Shown piece after piece: positions 24,603 to 30,164 of a stretch of DNA of 32,950 nucleotides; within the stretch, counting starts at the first letter, position 1, and each line of letters starts with the position of its first letter. The stretch is taken from IMG/VR virus record IMGVR_UViG_3300020470_000107, positions 1 through 32,950 of that record; one strand, given 5' to 3'. Below the pieces are notes generated by a model. The model saw only the letters and a program-made list of their open reading frames with translations. It searched no databases and was not told the origin of the DNA. Source of the DNA: a virus. The translations under genes were made by a program, and so were the position numbers.

Positions 24603-25155
24603 GAGGAACAGTAACAACAACGTCTTCACAAACTACGGCATACTTGCTGCCTTTCTTGAAGGTCACGCCTAACTTGGCTTGCTTTGCACAGTGCTCCAGT
24701 AAATGAAGGGATATTTCTAGTCGAGTCTTTTTGTTTAGTAATTGTTGGTTCTCTATATTTATTCTTACAGCATCATGACAAAGATCGATGCCTCTCCCTA
24801 ATGGGATATTAAACTGCAAAGAGGCTCCGAGATTAGTTGAAAAATTCTCCTTTTCAAATCTGGGTGTTTCCTGAACATATTTAATGGCACCTGTGTCTTC
24901 GTTGTAGATATTCTGACGAGTCACATCAACTTTCGGTAAGGCATAAGTATGACCACTCGTGACGAAAGGACTGAAGGTAATACTTGGACCCACGCATTGG
25001 ATGCCTTGGGAATAACGATTAGTAGGCCAAAGACCCGGTGTAATCATTGTGGCGTTGTTATTTACAACCCCACTACTATTGCTTTGAGGAGAGGCGACAG
25101 TCGTGTTTGCATAAGCTTTTATCGGGATAAAAAATAATATTATTACTGACCAAAT
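24556..25155 (-). CDS. secreted or periplasmic protein with two-cysteine C-terminal domain (secretory island gene 4)
   Basis: Coding frame is clear; start is not. The signal peptide core SVIILFFIPIKAYA followed by NTTVASPQSN lies just after an ATT codon at 25155, and no ATG, GTG or TTG occurs in frame between 25314 and this point. The listed start is the ATT; the alternative is ATG 25314, which would put 53 hydrophilic residues before the signal peptide and overlap the previous gene by 172 nt. The mature part has QGIQCVGPSITFSPFVTSGH, LGASLQFNIPLGRGIDLCHD and LHLLEHCAKQAKLGVTFKKG, then YAVVCEDVVV. I recall this CVGPS...C...C...C family from cyanophages. Confidence 0.7.
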   Translation of the reverse strand: MWSVIILFFIPIKAYANTTVASPQSNSSGVVNNNATMITPGLWPTNRYSQGIQCVGPSITFSPFVTSGHTYALPKVDVTRQNIYNEDTGAIKYVQETPRFEKENFSTNLGASLQFNIPLGRGIDLCHDAVRINIENQQLLNKKTRLEISLHLLEHCAKQAKLGVTFKKGSKYAVVCEDVVVTVPPNQTLPHRHSLSSSQ

Positions 25156-25580
25156 ACGGAGATGCTTTCTGTAGTTGTTGTGGTAGTTATGGTTCTGGTT
25201 ACGTTTGTTATTGTCTCTAATCCTGGTGAGATCATTGTCTCTACCAGAGAGAAAGGTTGGCCTTCGTTTACAATTTCGAAACGAGGAGTTGTTTCCAATG
25301 AAGGTGAAGTCCAATTGAAGTTTACCCCATTAATTGTTTGTGTAGAGGTTGCAGTTGGAGTTGGGTTAATGTAAGTATCATTGGCTTTTATGTTATGTCC
25401 AGAAGCAGAATATGAATACCCTGTTCGATAATTATGGCTTGTAATTGTCTCATTAATTATACTTTCAGATGTAGAATTTGTGGTAAGTGTACCACTTCTG
25501 AACTGCGGAATTATAGGCGCAGCAAGGGATCTGGAACCTAATAAAGTAACTAATATCAATAGCCATTTAGTCAATTTCAA
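25143..25580 (-). CDS. secreted repeat-strand protein (secretory island gene 3)
   Basis: Start taken as TTG at 25580, because the resulting N-terminus MKLTKWLLILVTLLGSRSLA is a classical signal peptide with an SLAA cleavage site, and the longer frame from 25631 only adds hydrophobic residues read out of the previous gene. It is 145 aa with mature Thr/Ser/Asn-rich beta sequence: TTNSTSESIINETITSHNYR, TGYSYSASGHNIK, then FSLVETMISPGLETITNVTR and TTTTTTESISVFGQ. It resembles, as I remember, cyanophage proteins ending in a similar T-S-I-F string. It overlaps the upstream gene by 14 nt. Confidence 0.7.
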   Translation of the reverse strand: MKLTKWLLILVTLLGSRSLAAPIIPQFRSGTLTTNSTSESIINETITSHNYRTGYSYSASGHNIKANDTYINPTPTATSTQTINGVNFNWTSPSLETTPRFEIVNEGQPFSLVETMISPGLETITNVTRTITTTTTTESISVFGQ

Positions 25581-26085
25581 TGCTAACCGTTGTTGAACCG
25601 ATGCAGCTAGTACCACTGCCACCAGCAGCACAAGTGTGAACGCCGCTAGACAAAGAAGTCAGGGCAAGTGATCCAGCAGTTCCTCCTGATCCTAGAGTTG
25701 TCTGTCCACTAAGGACCGGCAAGGCTGCAATCCCAGAGCTAGGAGTGACAGCAGTAGGGGTAGAATCGCCTACAAATACCGATTCTGTTTTTGAAAACGC
25801 CGATCCAGCTGTAGTTATAGTTGTATCTGTCTGCAATAAGGCCGGGAGACCGTTGCTAAGCGAGCCAAGGTTCAGCCCTCCGATTTTCCCACTGGTAGTT
25901 GTGTCTCCAACGGTTACAGAAGGAGTGATGTTATTCCCTGAAAGGCTGTAGCTAGACCCTGCTCTGTTGGTCACTACATAAGGAGCCTCAATACTTATTT
26001 GAGCCGAGGTCCGATACTCAGCTCTTATATCTGCAAAGGCCGCAGGCGTTGTTAAAAATAAAGCGAATGGAAGGAGTCGTTTCAT
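25567..26085 (-). CDS. secreted Gly/Ser/Thr-rich protein (secretory island gene 2)
   Basis: 172 aa. MKRLLPFALFLTTPAAFA is a signal peptide with AFA-DI cleavage. The mature part begins RAEYRTSAQISIEAPYVVTN, RAGSSYSLSGNNITPS, then KIGGLNLGSLSNGLPALLQT and VFVGDSTPTAVTPSSG, a repetitive strand-rich sequence. It ends with a Cys-containing hairpin (VHTCAAGGSGTSCIGSTTV). ATGA overlap with the preceding holin-like gene. Similar signal peptide proteins are known to me in cyanophages. It could be periplasmic or cell-surface, with unknown function. Confidence 0.75.
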   Translation of the reverse strand: MKRLLPFALFLTTPAAFADIRAEYRTSAQISIEAPYVVTNRAGSSYSLSGNNITPSVTVGDTTTSGKIGGLNLGSLSNGLPALLQTDTTITTAGSAFSKTESVFVGDSTPTAVTPSSGIAALPVLSGQTTLGSGGTAGSLALTSLSSGVHTCAAGGSGTSCIGSTTVSIEID

Positions 26086-26522
26086 GCTTTCTTCGTGGGA
26101 GGGTTTGCAGGTGCTTCTACAATTTGTTGAATTTCTCCATCTGGTGATTGTATTTTAAGCGGAGTTTGTACACGTATAACTTGCTCACCAGCTGTTGCTT
26201 TGTTTGCAGCCATCATCTTTTCTATATCTTCTTTGGTTAGGCCTCCTCCATTTCCTTTGCCTTTGGAGGTGGTTAAGCCAAAACTGGAAAGTGCTCCAGT
26301 AAACACGCTGGCTATGAAGGTCGGGTCGAAGGTCTGCTTAGGAAAGCCTGGCAGGTCTATATACGCCAATGTGAGACAGAATCCTGACCAGATCACAATT
26401 CCCAAACGGACTGCAACACCGATGATTTGGATCTGTTCTTCCTTATCCGGTGTAATCTCCTGAAGCTTGTTTATTACACCTTTTTTCTTTTCAGGTGGCT
26501 TTTGAGGAGGCGTTTCGGTCAT
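26082..26522 (-). CDS. two-helix membrane protein, holin-like (secretory island gene 1)
   Basis: 146 aa. N-terminal soluble basic segment (PPQKPPEKKKGVINKLQEIT, PDKEEQIQ), then a membrane helix (IIGVAVRLGIVIWSGFCLTL), a loop with FPKQTFDP and a second weaker hydrophobic helix (PTFIASVFTGALSSFGLTTS), then a charged polar C-terminal tail with IQSPDGEIQQIVE. Two membrane segments with a charged tail is the class II holin pattern, but no other lysis gene is recognised. It heads the leftward operon. The GAGGAGG upstream lies about 36 nt before ATG, too far to be its ribosome binding site. Confidence 0.6.
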   Translation of the reverse strand: MTETPPQKPPEKKKGVINKLQEITPDKEEQIQIIGVAVRLGIVIWSGFCLTLAYIDLPGFPKQTFDPTFIASVFTGALSSFGLTTSKGKGNGGGLTKEDIEKMMAANKATAGEQVIRVQTPLKIQSPDGEIQQIVEAPANPPTKKA

Positions 26523-26576
26523 TATGCCTAAGTAGTAAAACTAATCTAATCTAACAACACCTCCTCTTTTCTACTA

Positions 26577-26765
26577 GTGAACGAGCTTATTGCTGCTTTA
26601 GTTTCAGGACTCTTTGTTTTTGGAGCGATGACAGTACGCAAAAACTCCGAGCTGACTAAGGAGATATTCCATCGACTGAACCGATTGGAAATAGCTCAAG
26701 CGAGACTTGAGGAGACAGTACGTCTACAAGGTCTTAATGAAAGAATCAGAAAAAGCAAAGCTTGA
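26577..26765 (+). CDS. 62-aa membrane protein
   Basis: GTG start. N-terminal membrane helix (NELIAALVSGLFVFGAMTVR) and a helical charged tail (TKEIFHRLNRLEIAQARLEE, then TVRLQGLNERIRKSK). It is divergent from the leftward holin-like gene and overlaps the following small gene by 29 nt. The topology (one N-terminal membrane helix then an amphipathic helix) resembles small phage membrane proteins such as spanin-like or holin accessory types, but no lipobox or motif supports a call. Confidence 0.55.
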   Translation: MNELIAALVSGLFVFGAMTVRKNSELTKEIFHRLNRLEIAQARLEETVRLQGLNERIRKSKA

Positions 26766-26913
26766 AATGCTGAAAGCAAAAATACTGCGGATGGAGCAAC
26801 TCTTAGTCTTGAGTGGTCGTCATAGAAAGGACCATCCTATGTTCAACAACTATGAAGGATTAGAAGAGATGGCTGATGAGCTTCTTGACGACCTAAAGGA
26901 GGAGAAAAGCTAA
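26737..26913 (+). CDS. 58-aa charged helical protein
   Basis: ATG at 26737 chosen over TTG 26707 because the shorter form starts with a clean amphipathic helix: MKESEKAKLEMLKAKILRME, then LSGRHRKDHPMFNNYEGLEE and ADELLDDLKEEKS. Acidic C-terminus, leucine zipper-like spacing. Soluble, no recognised family. It shares the transcript with the 62-aa membrane protein. Confidence 0.55.
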   Translation: MKESEKAKLEMLKAKILRMEQLLVLSGRHRKDHPMFNNYEGLEEMADELLDDLKEEKS

Positions 26914-26940
26914 TTGTTTCTTATTATGTCGCCATAGTAA

Positions 26941-26993
26941 AAGGGGCTACCCCTTGAGCTACATTGTGATTGCCGAGAGGCACTACCAATCAC
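26941..26993 (+). promoter_or_regulatory. tandem hairpins in the leader of the 27003 gene
   Basis: AAGGGG-CTA-CCCCTT at 26941-26955 is a 6-bp stem. It is followed by GTGATTG (26966-26972) pairing with CAATCAC (26987-26993), with an inner GCC-GAGA-GGC tetraloop hairpin at 26972-26981. The two sit 9 nt before the start of the 27003 gene. The first hairpin lacks a T run, so a terminator is unlikely; attenuation or mRNA stability is possible. Confidence 0.5.
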
Positions 26994-27002
26994 GAGTTTT
27001 AA

Positions 27003-27233
27003 ATGGCTTACGATTTCGCTAAGAAGTACGAAAACGAAACTAAGACGATTGTCTTTGCTTCAATCACTCCAAGAGGAAACCGGATCTTAAATGACTTACT
27101 TGGTCACCAGATCAAAAAGGTAAACGTAACAAGAGGATCTGCTGCTGAAATGTTCGAGGAGGAGCTAAAGCGCCAACCTCCTTATGACATCGAAGTATTA
27201 GACCTTGACCTTGTAGAGGTACTTGGTAAATGA
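27003..27233 (+). CDS. 76-aa protein of unknown function
   Basis: ATG at 27003 with only weak Shine-Dalgarno. Compact alpha/beta-looking sequence: AYDFAKKYENETKTIVFASI, TPRGNRILNDLLGHQIKKVN, RGSAAEMFEEELKRQPPYDI and EVLDLDLVEVLGK. No membrane segment. The next gene overlaps by ATGA. I do not recognise a family. It follows a structured leader. Confidence 0.7.
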   Translation: MAYDFAKKYENETKTIVFASITPRGNRILNDLLGHQIKKVNVTRGSAAEMFEEELKRQPPYDIEVLDLDLVEVLGK

Positions 27234-27352
27234 AAATCACTTCACGCACCAACAAGCCTGAGCTTTACCAGGCTTACAAAAACAGCAAAGAAGAATTTCA
27301 ATCTCTGTTAATCGCATCATTAGCAGCTATTGTATTTTTCGCTTTAACTTAA
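27230..27352 (+). CDS. 40-aa tail-anchored membrane peptide
   Basis: ATG at 27230 (ATGA overlap) gives 40 residues: MKITSRTNKPELYQAYKNSK, then EEFQSLLIASLAAIVFFALT. The last 16 residues are a membrane helix and the first 24 are hydrophilic and basic, so it would be a small C-terminally anchored protein. A terminator stem begins 4 nt after the stop. Too short to assign; the coupled start, composition and terminator support reality. Confidence 0.65.
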   Translation: MKITSRTNKPELYQAYKNSKEEFQSLLIASLAAIVFFALT

Positions 27353-27355
27353 ACC

Positions 27356-27378
27356 AGGCCCTTCGGGGCCTTTTCTTA
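27356..27378 (+). terminator. rho-independent terminator
   Basis: AGGCCC (27356-27361), UUCG loop, GGGCCT (27366-27371), then TTTCTT. It closes the transcript that includes 26577 to 27352. Confidence 0.85.
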
Positions 27379-27400
27379 TCTATCCGAGAGGAATCCAATC

Positions 27401-27832
27401 ATGTCAACCCAAAAAGCAACCAAGCCAAAGTTCAGGAAAGACGCTCCCCCTGTATTAGGACCAAATGTAAAACAGTTCTCAGACTACATAGACCTTGGTT
27501 TTGAGGTCGCTGGTCTTGACCTAGCTGATTACAGAGCAGTCATTGTAGAAGACAAGAAATTTGGGATTGGCTTTTGTATGGGTCAGGTCAATATGCACGA
27601 CCATGACGCTGAATGTTTTTACAGCACAGCGGTTGCCATCTTTGAAGATGGTATTCACTGGATGCAGGATTTAGCTGACGTAGAAGGAGAAGAAAGTGAT
27701 CATGGGGTCACGATGCTTTTTAATAACGAGCAAACCGGCGGCAAAGCAGCGATGATGATTATGACTTGTATCTTGCAGGAGAAGCCTATGCACCCGCCTA
27801 CGTGCCCTTGTTGCGAAGAAGAGGAAGGATAA
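27401..27832 (+). CDS. 143-aa protein of unknown function with C-terminal cysteine cluster
   Basis: GAGAGG ribosome binding site 10 nt before ATG. Residues 40-120 look alpha/beta: FEVAGLDLADYRAVIVEDKK, GFCMGQVNMHDHDAECFYST, AVAIFEDGIHWMQDLADVEG and KAAMMIMTCILQEK. The end is HPPTCPCCEEEEG with the CPCC pair and two further Cys, His and many acidic residues; metal binding is possible. No family recognised. Bounded by the terminator on the left and the convergent RusA gene on the right. Confidence 0.7.
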   Translation: MSTQKATKPKFRKDAPPVLGPNVKQFSDYIDLGFEVAGLDLADYRAVIVEDKKFGIGFCMGQVNMHDHDAECFYSTAVAIFEDGIHWMQDLADVEGEESDHGVTMLFNNEQTGGKAAMMIMTCILQEKPMHPPTCPCCEEEEG

Positions 27833-27919
27833 CCCCCTCGCCGAGGAGCAGCCGAATACAAAAGCGATTGATGGTCGTAAATAAGGCGGGTCCAGATTGG
27901 GGCTATCTATCCCTCGGCA

Positions 27920-28354
27920 CTAAACCAAAGGAGTAATTGTAATAGCAACGCCAGGTGGTTCTTGATCTTCGGACCACCTTTTACATACTTGCCACATCAC
28001 AACTTGACTATCGTTACGACTAACACCGGACTGTTCGATGCAGTCGCCTATAGCCCTGACCGTTTTATCTAGGTCGGGCTTTGTCGTTTTATGCCTTGGG
28101 GCTGAAGGTTTAACTCCTTTTGCACCAATATGCGCTTTAGGTCTAACAAATCTAAACTGAGCACTTACTTTCATAGCAGCATCAATATTCCAGTCGGGAG
28201 GCATAGCTGTCGCAAGAGCATCGATAACTTTCCCTCTCCACTCTTTCAGAATTTTGTCATTGCTATATCGAAGACCACCAAAGCGAGGGTTACCCACCAG
28301 GCTCCCTTGTGCTATCGGAGCTCCCACTATGTTCACATTGATGGGCTTCGTCAT
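27920..28354 (-). CDS. RusA-like Holliday junction resolvase
   Basis: 144 aa, close to RusA (120 aa). Early basic strands (LRYSNDKILKEWRGKVIDAL), then KVSAQFRFVRPKAH, the diagnostic KPDLDKTVRAIGDCIEQ (RusA motif: KPDxDNxxKxxxDxL) and SGVSRNDSQVVMWQVCKRW, with acidic residues that bind metal. It resolves four-way DNA junctions from phage recombination or replication. Last of the leftward operon. Its end is 87 nt from the convergent 27401 gene, with no evident terminator. Confidence 0.85.
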   Translation of the reverse strand: MTKPINVNIVGAPIAQGSLVGNPRFGGLRYSNDKILKEWRGKVIDALATAMPPDWNIDAAMKVSAQFRFVRPKAHIGAKGVKPSAPRHKTTKPDLDKTVRAIGDCIEQSGVSRNDSQVVMWQVCKRWSEDQEPPGVAITITPLV

Positions 28355-28433
28355 GTTCTTTCCAGTGGGAGATAAGGAGCTTTAGTTCTTCGATTCGTTT
28401 GGCGGCATTTTCGATGCGCTGCTGTGTATTCAT
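28290..28433 (-). CDS. 47-aa small helical protein overlapping RusA gene
   Basis: ATG at 28433-28431, ATGA overlap with the 117-aa gene upstream; stop TAA at 28292-28290. Product MNTQQRIENAAKRIEELKLL..., amphipathic helix followed by HWKEHDEAHQCEHSGSSDST. Its 3' part overlaps the RusA gene start by 65 nt in another frame. Coupled start and helix support a real small gene, but it is unrecognised. Confidence 0.5.
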   Translation of the reverse strand: MNTQQRIENAAKRIEELKLLISHWKEHDEAHQCEHSGSSDSTREPGG

Positions 28434-28783
28434 TTCTTGCTAACTCGAACTTCCCAGGAGTAAGTACGTGGGAGTTCAGTCGCAATGTCATCTTCTATCT
28501 CCAGCTCCTTGCGGAGTTTTAGCTTTTCCTTTAGCTCGGAGACCTTGTCGGTGAATTTGTACTTGCTTGGATTTTTTTTACGCGTGACCGTTACGCCTTC
28601 AAAGGAATATTTATTGTCTTTGATATTGCCGTAATAACGATGGTCTTCTAGATCCAGCTTTAATTCCTCTATCTGGTTTTCTTTTGCTGCTATGTCAGCT
28701 TTAATCCTTCTAATTTCAGTAAGGATACGAGGCAGGGAATTAAGCAGGTCTTCTGAATGGCGGGGTTGGTGCTTAGGCATCAT
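28430..28783 (-). CDS. 117-aa coiled-coil protein, unknown
   Basis: Two adjacent ATG codons at 28783 and 28780. Residues 15-50 form an amphipathic helix (SLPRILTEIRRIKADIAAKE, then NQIEELKLDLEDH), the middle RYYGNIKDNKYSFEGVTVTR is beta-like, and KVSELKEKLKLRKELEIEDD is helical again. The layout helix-hairpin-helix could be a DNA- or protein-binding accessory in replication. Overlaps the gene before by 11 nt and the small gene after by ATGA. Confidence 0.7.
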   Translation of the reverse strand: MMPKHQPRHSEDLLNSLPRILTEIRRIKADIAAKENQIEELKLDLEDHRYYGNIKDNKYSFEGVTVTRKKNPSKYKFTDKVSELKEKLKLRKELEIEDDIATELPRTYSWEVRVSKK

Positions 28784-29027
28784 CTAAAAAACAAATTTCA
28801 AGGTGGTTTCGCATTAGCTCACGTGTCCTTACGTCTTCGAGGAGAATGTCCCATGAATCAACCTCTTGACCTTCCGTTAGTAAGTCGTTGTATTCATCAG
28901 GAGGAACTGGGCTCTTCTTCTTATTCTTCGGAATAGAAGGGGCCACGGTGAAGGAGATGGGAGGCTCCTTCTTTTTCTTCTCGGCTTGAAGTAGGAATAG
29001 TAAGCGAAGACGATTTAATAAGCTCAT
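28773..29027 (-). CDS. 84-aa charged protein, unknown
   Basis: Start ATG at 29027 (MSLLNRLRLLFLLQAEKKKK). The frame stays open upstream to 29135. Sequence is basic then acidic: PPISFTVAPSIPKNKKKSPV, then PPDEYNDLLTEGQEVDSWDI and LEDVRTRELMRNHLEICFLD. It overlaps the 69-aa gene by 107 nt and the 117-aa gene by 11 nt. No recognised family; probably a small partner of replication proteins. Confidence 0.55.
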   Translation of the reverse strand: MSLLNRLRLLFLLQAEKKKKEPPISFTVAPSIPKNKKKSPVPPDEYNDLLTEGQEVDSWDILLEDVRTRELMRNHLEICFLDDA

Positions 29028-29130
29028 GGTGAGATAACTCGTGAGGATCATGCTCCAAATAGGCAGAAAGCCCATATACAGCAAGGCACAAAGGGGCCCA
29101 TATAAAGATTGTTTTTCGTAGTTCGTGCAT
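28921..29130 (-). CDS. 69-aa single-pass membrane protein
   Basis: ATG at 29130: MHELRKTIFIWAPLCLAVYG gives a charged start and one membrane helix, followed by SAYLEHDPHELSHHELIKSS and SREEKEGASHLLHRGPFYSE. Stop at 28921. The first 35 residues look genuine; the C-terminal two thirds overlap the 84-aa gene in another frame, so either only the N-terminus is conserved or this is a spurious extension. No Shine-Dalgarno sequence is seen. Confidence 0.45.
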   Translation of the reverse strand: MHELRKTIFIWAPLCLAVYGLSAYLEHDPHELSHHELIKSSSLTIPTSSREEKEGASHLLHRGPFYSEE

Positions 29131-29158
29131 TGCATTGTGGTTACGGTTTGATCATGCC

Positions 29159-29173
29159 TTGGGGCTGCCCCTT
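29159..29173 (-). repeat. inverted repeat hairpin, second member of the AAGGGG family
   Basis: TT-GGGG-CTG-CCCC-TT on the plus strand; on the minus strand it reads AAGGGGCAGCCCCAA. It lies between two leftward genes at 29130 and 29181. A 4-bp GGGG stem plus flanking matches, without a T run, so not a typical terminator. Confidence 0.6.
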
Positions 29174-29180
29174 GTCAAGC

Positions 29181-29543
29181 CTAAGTAGGCATAGCAGGGT
29201 TATACAAAAGAGAACGCCATACTCTTACATCACCAGCGTGACGAGTTTCGCGGTTGCTTTGGATCGTTTGATTTGTCTTTTCGATCCATTTATTCTTGGC
29301 TGCTTTCAGGAATAAAGACCCAAGCGCTCTGTTGTCATGCGTCGTAATTCCAAGAGTATCGAGGGTGTCCCATACATCGTTAGCGGTAACAAACTCCTTA
29401 CTCTTTGCATAGGTATGGATGGCCTTTGTAGCAACGCGCTTGAAGTCTTCGTCAGAGTTTTTGTTGCCTTGTTCCATTCCTTTCTCTTTGGCTTGCTTGC
29501 CTGGGAACAGAGGACGTTGTTGGTAGTGAATGTCGGAGATCAT
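29181..29543 (-). CDS. 120-aa putative winged-helix protein
   Basis: Contains DFKRVATKAIHTYAKSKEFV, TANDVWDTLDTLGITTHDNR, then ALGSLFLKAAKNKWIEKTNQ and RHAGDVRVWRSLLY. The order helix-helix-recognition helix (TxxDVWxxLxxLGxxxxxxRALGxxFxxAxxxxxI) is a phage winged-helix pattern that I have seen in many replication regions (VTSDDVWxxL..xxNALGxxxRxxA). It may be a DNA-binding regulator or replication accessory. It is 3 nt after the nuclease gene. Confidence 0.6.
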   Translation of the reverse strand: MISDIHYQQRPLFPGKQAKEKGMEQGNKNSDEDFKRVATKAIHTYAKSKEFVTANDVWDTLDTLGITTHDNRALGSLFLKAAKNKWIEKTNQTIQSNRETRHAGDVRVWRSLLYNPAMPT

Positions 29544-29546
29544 TTT

Positions 29547-30164
29547 TTAAATTTGTGGTTGTTGTTTTAAGAAATAATGCCTTTGCCTGTCGTATATATC
29601 TCGACAGTCGATAGGGTCATAACGAGTCGTGAATGTTTCGTTGGGTTTAGCCCATATTCCAAAGCATTTAGAGATTTGAATCTCTGGTTTGCATTGGCTT
29701 AAAAGTGAAAGGTATCCACCAAGTTGGGCAGAGATGTCACGTTTCCTTCCTGACTTACTAAGCGTTTTTAAATCAGCTAATGCGTACTTGCCATTTTCTT
29801 TATGGCGAAGAATGCAATCGGCTGACCCTGCGATGCAGTAACGCGTATCGGCCATTCTAAATTCAACAGCGACTGGTTCCCATCGGTTCCATAGGTCATA
29901 AGCCAGGAGGGGCTCGACCCATTCTTTGTAAGCACCAGGATCGTAAGGAAGACCCAAAAGAAAAGCTTCCAAACAAGCATGAACGGTGTTTCCTCTGGGC
30001 TCCCATTCAGATCGGGTTTTCTCCATCTCTCTCTTCGCAATATCGGATCTCAGGTCGACCACTTGAGTCACGTTGTATGCCATCCATGTCTCCTTCATTC
30101 GGTAACGGTGAATCGATTGAAAGTACTGGAGTCCCTCTATCGGGCTCCACATCTGTTGTGTCAT
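29547..30164 (-). CDS. RecB/Cas4-like PD-(D/E)XK nuclease
   Basis: Motifs, numbered from an upstream ATG at 30206: SIHRYRMKETWMAYNVTQVV (N-terminal pattern), Glu in HACLEAFLLG (80), GSADCIL with Asp 130, DLK with Asp 145 and Lys 147, and QLGGYLSLL (Gln 161, Tyr 165). This is the RecB/Cas4 exonuclease set, expected to process linear DNA for recombination or repair, or degrade host DNA. Start placed at ATG 30164 because the HRYR segment must be included; 30152 and 30206 are alternatives. Overlaps the helicase gene by 158 nt. Confidence 0.82.
   Translation of the reverse strand: MTQQMWSPIEGLQYFQSIHRYRMKETWMAYNVTQVVDLRSDIAKREMEKTRSEWEPRGNTVHACLEAFLLGLPYDPGAYKEWVEPLLAYDLWNRWEPVAVEFRMADTRYCIAGSADCILRHKENGKYALADLKTLSKSGRKRDISAQLGGYLSLLSQCKPEIQISKCFGIWAKPNETFTTRYDPIDCRDIYDRQRHYFLKQQPQI

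Noticed and set aside
24949-25374. Plus-strand frames of 62 and 70 codons opposite the secreted proteins
   Set aside because: They run antisense to signal-peptide genes with better start signals and composition.
26200-26463. 87-codon plus-strand frame opposite the holin-like gene
   Set aside because: The minus-strand frame gives a coherent two-helix protein with good coupling; the plus frame looks like a shadow without initiation signals.
27833-27919. CCTCG-C-CGAGG hairpin and TTGGGG...CCC segment between convergent genes
   Set aside because: No T run and weak stem; a bidirectional terminator could be present but the sequence does not show it.
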